From: Acholeplasmataceae bacterium
Lineage (GTDB): Bacteria > Bacillota_I > Bacilli_A > Acholeplasmatales > Acholeplasmataceae
Assembly: GCA_021108415.1 (NCBI GenBank)
Contig: JAIOQX010000003.1
Span: 62,001-126,000, forward strand
Length of the DNA: 64,000 nt
Direction of reading: 5' to 3'
This document shows, piece by piece, positions 1 to 7,189 of this stretch; position 1 is the first letter of the stretch, and each line of letters opens with the position of its first letter. Position numbers and translations under genes: made by a program. The notes below the pieces were generated by a model. It saw only the letters and a program-made list of their open reading frames with translations, was not told the DNA's origin and made no database searches.

Positions 1-897
1 GATTATTGGTTAACTGGAGGCGTTTTAGCTTTATTATCCATACAATTAACAAAAAGAGATTCACTAATCATCGCATTTAGGCGCATTATTGATGTGTTCT
101 TTGGGATGGTTTTATCTGTTTTATTGTTTGTTATATTTGGATATGATTTTTGGGTGTTTATAATAATTGTTTTTATCTTTAGCCTATCTTCATTTAAGCT
201 AAACATATCTGAAGGTATTGTTCCTGCGCTAGTTATTATTACGCATTTGTTAGTATATGGAGAATTCTCATTTCCTTTTATTTTAGAAGAATCATTATTA
301 GTTATCATTTCAATATCAACTGCAGCAATCTTTAATACATTATATCCATCACTTGGTGAGTCAGAATTGATTAAATATACAAAAGAGATTGACCAATATA
401 TTAGAGATCATTTATTAATGCTATCTTTTTTAATTAAAGATCCACAATATGCACAAACATATAATGATCATTACTTGAATTTAGGTAGAGAATTAAAAAA
501 AGTCATTTTAAAAATCGAACTTTTAGATAAAGATTTGTTATTTCAAAATAATCAAAGCTATCTTTCCTATGCATATATGAGAAAGACACAAGCAACTTAT
601 ATGAAGCATATGTATGATCAAGCATCAAAGATTACTTGTGTACATAAAAACGCAATAGAAATTTCAGAATTCATTAAAGATTTAAGTTATGATGTAGGTT
701 TATATGATCAAAGTTTTAAATACATTAAAAACATAGATGCACTTTTAGAGAAATATAGATCATCAGAACTACCTAAGACCAGAGAAGAGTTTGAAAGTAG
801 AGCAATTTTGTTTCAAATTCTAATTGAATTAGAATCACTTATACAAGTCAATTTAACTTTTTATGAAACACATCAAGATTTTTTAAGTAGCGTTTAG
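1..897 (+). CDS. Aromatic acid exporter family (ArAE_1/DUF939-like) membrane protein, 5'-truncated
   Basis: The reading frame is open from base 1, so this is the 3' part of a gene beginning upstream; an internal ATG at 94 is not its start. The first ~110 visible residues are hydrophobic segments separated by a basic loop (AFRRIIDVFFG), followed by a soluble, helical C-terminal half of ~180 residues. That is the layout of FUSC/aromatic-acid-exporter proteins such as Bacillus YqjA-type DUF939 members: a membrane domain plus a cytoplasmic ArAE_1_C-like domain. The family is thought to move aromatic or other organic acids out of the cell, but no substrate is evident here. The gene ends at TAG 895-897 and no terminator hairpin follows it. 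Assignment rests on layout and the RRxxDxxxG loop, so it is moderately confident. Confidence 0.6.
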   Translation, partial: DYWLTGGVLALLSIQLTKRDSLIIAFRRIIDVFFGMVLSVLLFVIFGYDFWVFIIIVFIFSLSSFKLNISEGIVPALVIITHLLVYGEFSFPFILEESLLVIISISTAAIFNTLYPSLGESELIKYTKEIDQYIRDHLLMLSFLIKDPQYAQTYNDHYLNLGRELKKVILKIELLDKDLLFQNNQSYLSYAYMRKTQATYMKHMYDQASKITCVHKNAIEISEFIKDLSYDVGLYDQSFKYIKNIDALLEKYRSSELPKTREEFESRAILFQILIELESLIQVNLTFYETHQDFLSSV

Positions 898-956
898 TTT
901 CATTTTTTATATAATTTTTGTATAATTAATATAAAAGAGTTGAAAGGAAGAGATAT

Positions 957-1652
957 ATGAATTGGATTAAGGGGTTAACTTCAAAGATTAATGAACTTGC
1001 TAGATTGATTATCTTTGTGATTATTGTAGGCTACATTATATTTACTAGATTTGTCAATTATGGAACTATTTTACCGACACTTGAGGCTGTTGTTCCATTT
1101 GCGATTATAGTTGTTGGGGTTTTATTTTTACAACTAAAGAAAAAAGAATTTGCAGCTCACTTTGCATTATTTGTTGGATTTTTCTTACAAGTAGGGAATA
1201 GTTTTATCAACAGTCTATTATCTTTAAGATTTAAGCCATTTGGATTTGCAATTCCACTTGATGGAGAATCATTTATTCAAGTTGTTGCATTCTTGTATTT
1301 GATTGCGATGCTTATTTCATTTTATTTTACAGATAAACCTAAAGCGAAGATCACAAGAAAAGACTTATTATTGACTACAATTATTGCAGGGACGTTCTTT
1401 TATTTAAGAGGTGGTATTTACTTGACAATTGCTAAATTGTTATTACCAGTGATTTCTCTATTATTTGGATTACCACTTGCAACTATATTGTTTTTAGTAG
1501 CTGGTGTAGCTGATGTTCCTTTTGATTTCTTATTTAGAATACTAAATCAAAATGTTTTATCAATTCCAATTAGTTATTACATATTCTCATTATTTGCATT
1601 TTATTTAATATATGGTGCTGTAAAAGGGATACTTGCAGAGTTAAAAAAATAA
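957..1652 (+). CDS. Hypothetical polytopic membrane protein (tandem paralogue of the next gene)
   Basis: The 231-residue protein is almost entirely hydrophobic, with about six or seven membrane segments and short basic loops (LKKKEF near residue 61, DKPKAKITRKD near 126). I do not recognise a family. The start is ATG 957, preceded by GAAAGGAAGAG. The following gene codes for a protein of the same length and layout, and several blocks line up: KKEFAAHFALFVGFF against KKIFESYLVLFIGLF, and GTFFYLRGGIY against GTYLYMRYGTE. The two therefore look like an old tandem duplication. A terminator at 1665-1697 separates them, so each is probably its own transcript. A sensor, transporter or lipid-associated role are all possible and nothing in the sequence decides between them. 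Confidence 0.7.
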   Translation: MNWIKGLTSKINELARLIIFVIIVGYIIFTRFVNYGTILPTLEAVVPFAIIVVGVLFLQLKKKEFAAHFALFVGFFLQVGNSFINSLLSLRFKPFGFAIPLDGESFIQVVAFLYLIAMLISFYFTDKPKAKITRKDLLLTTIIAGTFFYLRGGIYLTIAKLLLPVISLLFGLPLATILFLVAGVADVPFDFLFRILNQNVLSIPISYYIFSLFAFYLIYGAVKGILAELKK

Positions 1653-1664
1653 ATAACTTATGTG

Positions 1665-1697
1665 AAAACCTAATTCTTATGGGATTAGGTTTTTTTT
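1665..1697 (+). terminator. Intrinsic terminator after the 957-1652 gene
   Basis: The arms AAAACCTAAT (1665-1674) and ATTAGGTTTT (1684-1693) form a perfect 10-bp stem with a 9-nt loop, followed by a T run. It lies 13 bases past the stop codon. Confidence 0.85.
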
Positions 1698-1747
1698 AGT
1701 TCTTTAACATGATAAAATATATATGTATTGATAAAGTAGGTGATTAG

Positions 1748-2440
1748 ATGAATTATGTTAAAAAGCTAAATGATAGAATACCAGTAAAAACACAAATTTT
1801 AATGATGATTGTTTTTATTGCGTTTTCAATCATAGAAACCATCCATACAACATTTGGATTTAACATGCTTACAGATATCCTTGTTAAGCTTTTAATTGGA
1901 TTAGCTGTTATATATCTATTTAGTGAAAAAAAGATTTTTGAGAGCTATCTAGTGTTGTTTATTGGTCTTTTTATTAAGTATATATATGATTTCATTTCAT
2001 TTATTCTATCATTTCAGTTAAGTAACTATGATTTTATAAAAACGTTTAATTTTTTAGACCTTATCGGAAGCATATTAAGTATATACTTGGTTTTAATGAT
2101 CATCTCTTATATATTATCCGTTAAAAAAATAGAGTTTAAAATGAAACTTTCTTTGATTATTGTATTGCTTGGTACTTATTTATATATGAGATATGGAACT
2201 GAATATGCTGTTGTTGCACTATTTTTAATGATTTTATTAAATAGTATTAAAGCAAAAGTAGCACTTAATTTAGTGATGTTAAGTTATTTGATTCACATTC
2301 CGTTTTTCTTAATTGATTTAATCTTTGATCGTATAGGATTTCATTTGTTATCATATTGGTTTTATGGTGTGATTGGATTTGTGTTGATGATTGTTGTGAT
2401 TGTTCATTTATTAAGATCTTTAAATCAAGAAAACGCATAA
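1748..2440 (+). CDS. Hypothetical polytopic membrane protein (tandem paralogue of the previous gene)
   Basis: A 230-residue, very hydrophobic protein with about seven predicted membrane segments and no catalytic motif that I can identify. It starts at ATG 1748 behind GTAGGTGATTAG. It shares size, segment spacing and several short blocks with the 957-1652 product (see that entry), which supports common ancestry by duplication and marked divergence. It ends at TAA 2438-2440, directly against the terminator of the minus-strand tRNA-Gly. It has no obvious terminator of its own on the plus strand unless that palindrome works both ways. Function unknown. Confidence 0.7.
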   Translation: MNYVKKLNDRIPVKTQILMMIVFIAFSIIETIHTTFGFNMLTDILVKLLIGLAVIYLFSEKKIFESYLVLFIGLFIKYIYDFISFILSFQLSNYDFIKTFNFLDLIGSILSIYLVLMIISYILSVKKIEFKMKLSLIIVLLGTYLYMRYGTEYAVVALFLMILLNSIKAKVALNLVMLSYLIHIPFFLIDLIFDRIGFHLLSYWFYGVIGFVLMIVVIVHLLRSLNQENA

Positions 2441-2466
2441 AAAAAACTATGCAAATTGCATAGTTT
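2441..2466 (-). terminator. Intrinsic terminator of tRNA-Gly
   Basis: Stem AAACTATGC (2444-2452) with GCATAGTTT (2458-2466) and a 5-nt loop. On the minus strand it is followed by a T run (plus-strand A run 2441-2446). It lies just downstream of the tRNA-Gly 3' end. Confidence 0.85.
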
Positions 2467-2478
2467 AGCACGTTTGAA

Positions 2479-2553
2479 TGGAGCGGGCGAGGGGAATCGG
2501 ACCCCCATTTCATGCTTGGCAAGCACGTGTAATAACCATTATACGACGCCCAC
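2479..2553 (-). tRNA. tRNA-Gly (anticodon GCC)
   Basis: The minus strand folds into a full cloverleaf of 75 nt with an encoded CCA end. The acceptor stem is GTGGGCG/CGCCCGC (one U-G wobble at pair 2-71), the anticodon loop is TTGCCAA with anticodon GCC, and the T-loop is TCCGATT with a five-pair stem. The discriminator base is U. A promoter (TTGACA, 17 bp, TATTAT) lies upstream and a terminator directly downstream, so it is a single-gene transcript. An open reading frame running through this tRNA on the plus strand (from 2456) is only the antisense read-through upstream of the protease gene. Confidence 0.96.
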
Positions 2554-2569
2554 GTCTTCGTGCTCTATT

Positions 2570-2598
2570 ATAATAGCAAATATTTGGTTGACTGTCAA
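2570..2598 (-). promoter_or_regulatory. Promoter of tRNA-Gly
   Basis: On the minus strand a perfect -35 TTGACA (2593-2598) is separated by 17 bp from -10 TATTAT (2570-2575), about 17 bases before the tRNA 5' end. Confidence 0.75.
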
Positions 2599-2638
2599 GC
2601 GTTTTTATGTATTTTTTATAACCAAAAAGGAGAATAAG

Positions 2639-3850
2639 ATGAAGAAACATGTAGGACTATATTTTTTAATATTTTCTTTTTTTATAGGCGTTATTTTTGT
2701 GCTTTTAGTTTACTCGGGTTTGTGGGATAAATTTATTACTGGCATGAAAAGTATATCTTGGTGGGCTTGGTTTTTATATCTAGTGTTAGCTTTTTATATT
2801 ACACTGACACTTCATGAACTTGGTCATTTCTTTGCTTTTTATTTTCAAAAGATAAAACTACGTGCCATATATTTAACTATATTTGTTTTTTATAAGACTA
2901 AAAAGGGATGGAGATTTACAATTAAACCCAAATTATGGATTTTATTTGGTGGATTAGTGGTACCAGACCTTGAGCCTATAGAAGATGAGAAAAGCTATGA
3001 TGATGTCTCAAAGAAATTTTCTAAAGCATTAATTACTGCACCTATCGTAACAGTTGTTGTTTTAGGTGTGACTATTTTAACATTTATCTTAAGCTATATC
3101 TTAAGTACTAATCCAAATTGGATTGGATTTATCACATTATTTACTTTTTATGTGAGTTTATTAAGTGCACTTTATATCTATACTTTTAAACTATCTAATG
3201 AAATGTTTTATGGGGATTTTGTTGCGTATAAGAAAATGAATACTGATTTAGTTTTTAGATTTGTTCAGTTGAATCAATATTTATCATTTGGATTAAACAA
3301 AAAAGATCATATACCTTTTATGTGGGAAAAATCAAGAACACTGATTAAAGAAAATAATATTAAAAGAAATGCTTTTCATTCAGCGCTTTTAATGACTTAT
3401 TTAGAAGGGGTCATTTATGAAGGGATGAAACCGGATTTAGATATAGAATTGAAACTTAAAAAACTACATGTAAGTTCTTATGCAAAAGTAGAGTATGGAT
3501 TAATCGCAATCTATGATTTATGTTTATACTATTATACGATAGGAAAAATTGATCAAGCATATCATTTATTAGATCGTATAGAAAGAAGTCAAGGGAAAAA
3601 GATTAGTGAGCGTATTAAAACTTATTTCAATAAGAAAACAAAACATGTGATGCATATCACTTATGACTATGAGTTTTTAGAGAATAAAGAAAATTATCCT
3701 TCTGAGCAATCTTGGATATTTGAACCAATCATGGATATATATGAAGATATGGAAACACTTCATAAACCGTTGCCTTTTAAACCATATCTGTCTTTAGTTT
3801 ATTTAGAAAAAGAAGATGAAGAAATAAAAAAAAGCGATTCATCGCTTTAA
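2639..3850 (+). CDS. Membrane zinc metalloprotease-like protein (HELGH motif, M50-like)
   Basis: The start is ATG 2639 behind AAAAAGGAGAATAAG; the frame stays open upstream to 2456 only by running antisense through tRNA-Gly, so that part is rejected. The 403-residue protein has an N-terminal membrane segment (residues ~5-27), a second one (~38-58) ending in the zinc-binding motif TLHELGHFF (~61-69), two more segments near 140-190, and a soluble C-terminal ~200 residues. HExxH in or next to a membrane helix is the signature of site-2-protease-like M50 peptidases. The usual second motif (NxxPxPxxDG) is not evident, so a non-standard member or a binding-only relic is possible. The end of the gene overlaps the terminator of the convergent tRNA-Thr. 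Confidence 0.75.
   Translation: MKKHVGLYFLIFSFFIGVIFVLLVYSGLWDKFITGMKSISWWAWFLYLVLAFYITLTLHELGHFFAFYFQKIKLRAIYLTIFVFYKTKKGWRFTIKPKLWILFGGLVVPDLEPIEDEKSYDDVSKKFSKALITAPIVTVVVLGVTILTFILSYILSTNPNWIGFITLFTFYVSLLSALYIYTFKLSNEMFYGDFVAYKKMNTDLVFRFVQLNQYLSFGLNKKDHIPFMWEKSRTLIKENNIKRNAFHSALLMTYLEGVIYEGMKPDLDIELKLKKLHVSSYAKVEYGLIAIYDLCLYYYTIGKIDQAYHLLDRIERSQGKKISERIKTYFNKKTKHVMHITYDYEFLENKENYPSEQSWIFEPIMDIYEDMETLHKPLPFKPYLSLVYLEKEDEEIKKSDSSL
3824..3848 (-). terminator. Intrinsic terminator of tRNA-Thr, inside the end of the protease gene
   Basis: On the minus strand, AAAGCGA and TCGCTTT (plus 3831-3837 and 3842-3848) form a 7-bp stem with a tetraloop, followed by a T run (plus-strand A run 3824-3830). 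The hairpin lies within the last codons of the convergent 2639-3850 gene. Confidence 0.8.
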
Positions 3851-3861
3851 GTTAAAAAAAG

Positions 3862-3935
3862 TGGTGCCCCCAACGAGAATCGAACTTGTATTTCAGCATT
3901 ACCATTGCTGCGTTTTACCACTAAACTATGGGGGC
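3862..3935 (-). tRNA. tRNA-Thr (anticodon GGT)
   Basis: A 74-nt cloverleaf on the minus strand with an encoded CCA. The acceptor stem is GCCCCCA/TGGGGGC, the D-loop contains AGTGGTAA, the anticodon stem-loop is CAGCA-ATGGTAA-TGCTG with anticodon GGT, and the T-arm is ACAAG-TTCGATT-CTCGT. The T stem has an A-C mismatch at its middle pair, which is unusual. A consensus-like promoter and a terminator flank it, so it is transcribed alone. Confidence 0.95.
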
Positions 3936-3954
3936 AATAGGTTGGTGCAATAAA

Positions 3955-3983
3955 ATTATAAATGAATGTTAAGTAAAAGTCAA
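3955..3983 (-). promoter_or_regulatory. Promoter of tRNA-Thr
   Basis: On the minus strand: -35 TTGACT (3978-3983), 17-bp spacer, -10 TATAAT (3955-3960), with the tRNA 5' end 20 bases downstream. Confidence 0.8.
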
Positions 3984-4046
3984 TTCTATCTTTCTATCAA
4001 AAGATATGATATGATATATAGAATAACAAGAAATTGAGGGGAAACT

Positions 4047-5009
4047 ATGGCAAAAAGAAAATCAAAAACGAGTAAAGAAAAAAGTTTAATTTATATTATT
4101 ATGGTTGTCATTTTTTTGTTTGCATATTATGCATATGGATTAATTGATACAACAGAAAATGCAACTTATAGTATTGATCAAGATGCAAATGGATATTATT
4201 ATTATACATATGTTTCTTCAACAGATTATTATGATGGCACAAATGATTTAATAGGAAATAGCCTAAAATCTGAACTACATACGATTATCAATCAAGATTT
4301 AGAAAGAACAAGCTATGATGAAGCTAGAGAACTTTTAGCAATTTCTGATCTTTCATTAACAGATAGAACTAAAGTGTACAATATATATGATTCTGAGTTA
4401 GTTCCATCACTTTGGGATGGTGGAGCAAGTTGGAACAGAGAGCATGTATGGCCAAATTCAAGATTAGGTCTAGATAGAGTTAGTGGAAGTAATAGAACTA
4501 TTGCATCAGATCTTCACAATTTAAGAGCAGCTACACCAAGTGTTAATAGTAGTCGCTCTGATCGTTTCTATTCTGATGGAAGTGGAGATTATACAACAAC
4601 TGATGATGGTGGATTTTATCCAGGTGATGATCATAAAGGGGATGTCGCTAGAATTATTTTGTATATGGCTGTGATGTATGACGATTTAATATTAACCGAT
4701 GATCTAGATGCACTTTTAGATGAAAGTGCACATTACACACCAGCTGGAGCTAAAATGGGACAATTGAATTTATTATTAAGATGGCACAAACAAGATCCAG
4801 TAGATGAGTTTGAACAACAAAGAAATCAAGCGATATTTGAAGCACAAGGCAATAGAAATCCATTTATTGATAAACCAGAATTTGTCCATTTAATATGGGA
4901 AAATAAAGCGATTAATGATTTATTAAACTCTGACGAGGCTGTTCATTTTGAAAATGGTTTTATAGCTTTGATGATTAAGGAGAATGACTATGCAACATAT
5001 ATTAACTAA
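4047..5009 (+). CDS. Membrane-anchored endonuclease I family nuclease
   Basis: A 320-residue protein starting at ATG 4047 behind TTGAGGGGAAACT. A basic N-terminus (KRKSKTSKEK) and a hydrophobic segment at ~14-31 make an uncleaved anchor or signal, placing the rest outside the cell. The body carries the endonuclease I (EndA/Bsn) signatures: NREHVWPNS (~130-138, catalytic His), SDLHNLRAA (~154-162), GDVARIILYM (~198-207) and a C-terminal RNPFIDKPE (~271-279). Members are non-specific Mg-dependent DNA/RNA nucleases. In wall-less bacteria such surface nucleases are commonly taken to feed nucleotide scavenging, and that role is inferred here. Its end overlaps the next gene by 20 bases in another frame, suggesting translational coupling. 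Confidence 0.9.
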   Translation: MAKRKSKTSKEKSLIYIIMVVIFLFAYYAYGLIDTTENATYSIDQDANGYYYYTYVSSTDYYDGTNDLIGNSLKSELHTIINQDLERTSYDEARELLAISDLSLTDRTKVYNIYDSELVPSLWDGGASWNREHVWPNSRLGLDRVSGSNRTIASDLHNLRAATPSVNSSRSDRFYSDGSGDYTTTDDGGFYPGDDHKGDVARIILYMAVMYDDLILTDDLDALLDESAHYTPAGAKMGQLNLLLRWHKQDPVDEFEQQRNQAIFEAQGNRNPFIDKPEFVHLIWENKAINDLLNSDEAVHFENGFIALMIKENDYATYIN

Positions 5010-5373
5010 GGGTTTTTATTACGTAGGTGATCCTGCATATATTATCATGAAGAATAAAGAGGGTAATGATTTCATCGAAACACTTTGGAAATTATTTTAT
5101 AAAGATATGAATAAATTTCATGAACTAGTGATTAATGATGTAAAGTTTTATGCATTTAGAACTGAAGGTGGAGATGGATTCTTTGATGGAATTGGAACCG
5201 ATACAGGTGTCATTATCATATTGGATTTAAATCAAGTAAAAGGAAATCCAGTTTTTAAAAGTGAGTTTAGAGAAAATGGATGCAAGATAATTCATATCAC
5301 AGAAGATACAATTGCAGAAGTTCTTGATTTTAATTTAGAAATTAAAGGATATTTAAAAGTTGAAACACAATAA
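4990..5373 (+). CDS. Small hypothetical protein, co-transcribed with the nuclease
   Basis: A 127-residue soluble protein. The start at ATG 4990 is chosen over ATG 4984 because AAGGAG at 4977-4982 is 7 bases from the former and only 1 from the latter. The sequence opens with GFYYVGDPAYII and has a central FRTEGGDGFFDGIGTDTG glycine-rich turn followed by beta-strand-like text, suggesting a compact beta-rich fold. I do not recognise a named family. It overlaps the nuclease gene by 20 bases and the pair ends at a shared terminator, so it may act with, or protect against, that nuclease; this is only a positional inference. It has no signal peptide, so it is cytoplasmic. Confidence 0.7.
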   Translation: MQHILTKGFYYVGDPAYIIMKNKEGNDFIETLWKLFYKDMNKFHELVINDVKFYAFRTEGGDGFFDGIGTDTGVIIILDLNQVKGNPVFKSEFRENGCKIIHITEDTIAEVLDFNLEIKGYLKVETQ

Positions 5374-5390
5374 ATGTGTTTCAATTTTTT
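5360..5390 (+). terminator. Intrinsic terminator overlapping the stop codon of 4990-5373
   Basis: TTGAAACACA (5360-5369), loop ATAAA, TGTGTTTCAA (5375-5384), then six T. The TAA stop (5371-5373) lies in the loop. Confidence 0.92.
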
Positions 5391-5455
5391 ATGGAGTAAG
5401 GTTTCAATATAGTAGAAATTATGTTATATTATAATGATGGAAGGCTAGGGTTAGC

Positions 5456-7189
5456 ATGAAAATAATTTTAAGATTGTTAAGTCCATATAAAAGACAATTA
5501 TCTGTAAGTTTAACGATGAAATCAGTTGCTGCATTAGCTGATTTGTTTTTGCCTTGGATTATTGCTTATATGATTGATGAACTGATACCAGATCTACGAT
5601 TACAAACAGACCCTTCACTTATGCCGCTATATCTTGCAGGCCTTGTTATGGTAGTAATCGCGTTTTTAGGTTTATATTTTAATATAGCAGCAAATAGAAG
5701 AGCAGAACTTATTGCAGCATTGTCTGCTCAAAAATTAAGATATGACTTATTTGAGAAAATAGAGAATTTATCAGCCAATCAAGTTGATCAATTAACTAGA
5801 CCATCACTGATATCAAGAATGACAACTGACACATATAATGTGTATAGAGCAACGGCAGTCATGCAAAGATTAGGTGTTAGAGCTCCAGTGTTATTAATTG
5901 GTGGTATCTTGATGTCTTTATTGTTAGATCCTATTTTAACACTTGTCATGATCGCAATTTTACCATTGATTTTAGTGATTGTTTATTTCACCTCTAAAAA
6001 AGGAGTTCCACTTTATAAAAAGACACAAAAAAAAGTGGACATTCTCATTAGAACTTTAAGAGAGTATATTGTAGGTGCAAGAGTTGTACGTGCCCTATCT
6101 ATGAACGCACATGAAATCAATCGATTTGATGGCGCAAATCAAGATACAGTAGATGCTGAATTAAAAGCAACCATTACAATGGCTAAAATTAATCCGATGA
6201 TGAGAGCTGTGATGAATTTAGGCTTAGTTATCGTTTTAGTGTTTGGTGCATATAGAGTTGGTCTTGGTGTCACTGAAAAAGGACAAATTATTGCATTTGT
6301 AACTTATTTTACAATTATATTAAATGCGATGATGAGTATCACAAGAGTTTTTGTGCTATCGTCTAGAGCAAGTGCTTCAGGTGAACGTATATATGAAGTT
6401 ATAAATATGCCAGAAGATATTAAAGATGGATATCTTGAATATAGCGAAGATATAAACAAACCACATATTGCATTTGAAAATATTAATTTTTCTTACAATA
6501 AAAAAGAAAGTAACTTAGAAAATATAACATTTAACTTATATAAAAGTCAAACACTAGGTATTATAGGTGCAACTGGATCTGGTAAAACAACCATCATTAA
6601 TTTATTAATGAGGTTTTATGATCCAAGTAGTGGATCCATAAAGATTTATGGAACGGATATAAAAGATTTAAAACAAAATGAACATCGAAAGAGAATTGGT
6701 GTTGTTTTTCAAAATGATTTAATTTTTGCAGATAGTATTTATGGTAATATTCAATTCAATAGAGATCATATTACTGATAAAGATATTGAAATTGCAACAC
6801 AAATTGCTCAAGCTGATTTCATCAATGATAAAGAAGACAAATATGAGACTAAGATGGCTCAAAAAGGTATGAATTTATCTGGTGGACAAAAACAAAGAGT
6901 CTTAGTAGCAAGAGCTGTAGCAGGTAGACCAGATATTATGGTATTAGATGATGCTTCATCTGCCTTAGATTACCAAACTGATTTAAATATGAGAAAGTCT
7001 TTAAAAACTGAATTAAAAGATACAACAATGATAATCATTGCACAAAGAATTAGTAGTATTAAAGATTCCAATCTTATTTTATTGATTGATGAAGGAAAAA
7101 TCATTGATCAGGGAACTCATGAGCAATTAATGCAAACTTCTAAATTATATCAAGAGATTGCAGCCTACCAAATCGGAGGTGATGCGTAA
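5456..7189 (+). CDS. ABC exporter half-transporter A (degenerate nucleotide site subunit)
   Basis: A 577-residue fusion of a six-helix exporter membrane domain (residues ~15-310) and an ATPase domain (~335-577). Walker A is GATGSGKT (371-378) and the signature is the canonical LSGGQ (474-478). The residue after the Walker B aspartate is Asp (MVLDDASSALD), not the catalytic Glu, and the switch His is Gln (IIAQRIS). This is the degenerate-site half of a heterodimeric exporter of the BmrCD/TM287-288 kind, and its partner is the next gene. Such pairs expel drugs, lipids or peptides; the substrate is not evident. It starts at ATG 5456 after GGAAGGCTAGGG and joins the next gene without a gap. Confidence 0.93.
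   Translation: MKIILRLLSPYKRQLSVSLTMKSVAALADLFLPWIIAYMIDELIPDLRLQTDPSLMPLYLAGLVMVVIAFLGLYFNIAANRRAELIAALSAQKLRYDLFEKIENLSANQVDQLTRPSLISRMTTDTYNVYRATAVMQRLGVRAPVLLIGGILMSLLLDPILTLVMIAILPLILVIVYFTSKKGVPLYKKTQKKVDILIRTLREYIVGARVVRALSMNAHEINRFDGANQDTVDAELKATITMAKINPMMRAVMNLGLVIVLVFGAYRVGLGVTEKGQIIAFVTYFTIILNAMMSITRVFVLSSRASASGERIYEVINMPEDIKDGYLEYSEDINKPHIAFENINFSYNKKESNLENITFNLYKSQTLGIIGATGSGKTTIINLLMRFYDPSSGSIKIYGTDIKDLKQNEHRKRIGVVFQNDLIFADSIYGNIQFNRDHITDKDIEIATQIAQADFINDKEDKYETKMAQKGMNLSGGQKQRVLVARAVAGRPDIMVLDDASSALDYQTDLNMRKSLKTELKDTTMIIIAQRISSIKDSNLILLIDEGKIIDQGTHEQLMQTSKLYQEIAAYQIGGDA

Noticed and set aside
2456-2638. A 61-codon N-terminal extension of the zinc protease frame
   Set aside because: It reads antisense through tRNA-Gly and its promoter; the ATG at 2639 has a proper ribosome-binding site.
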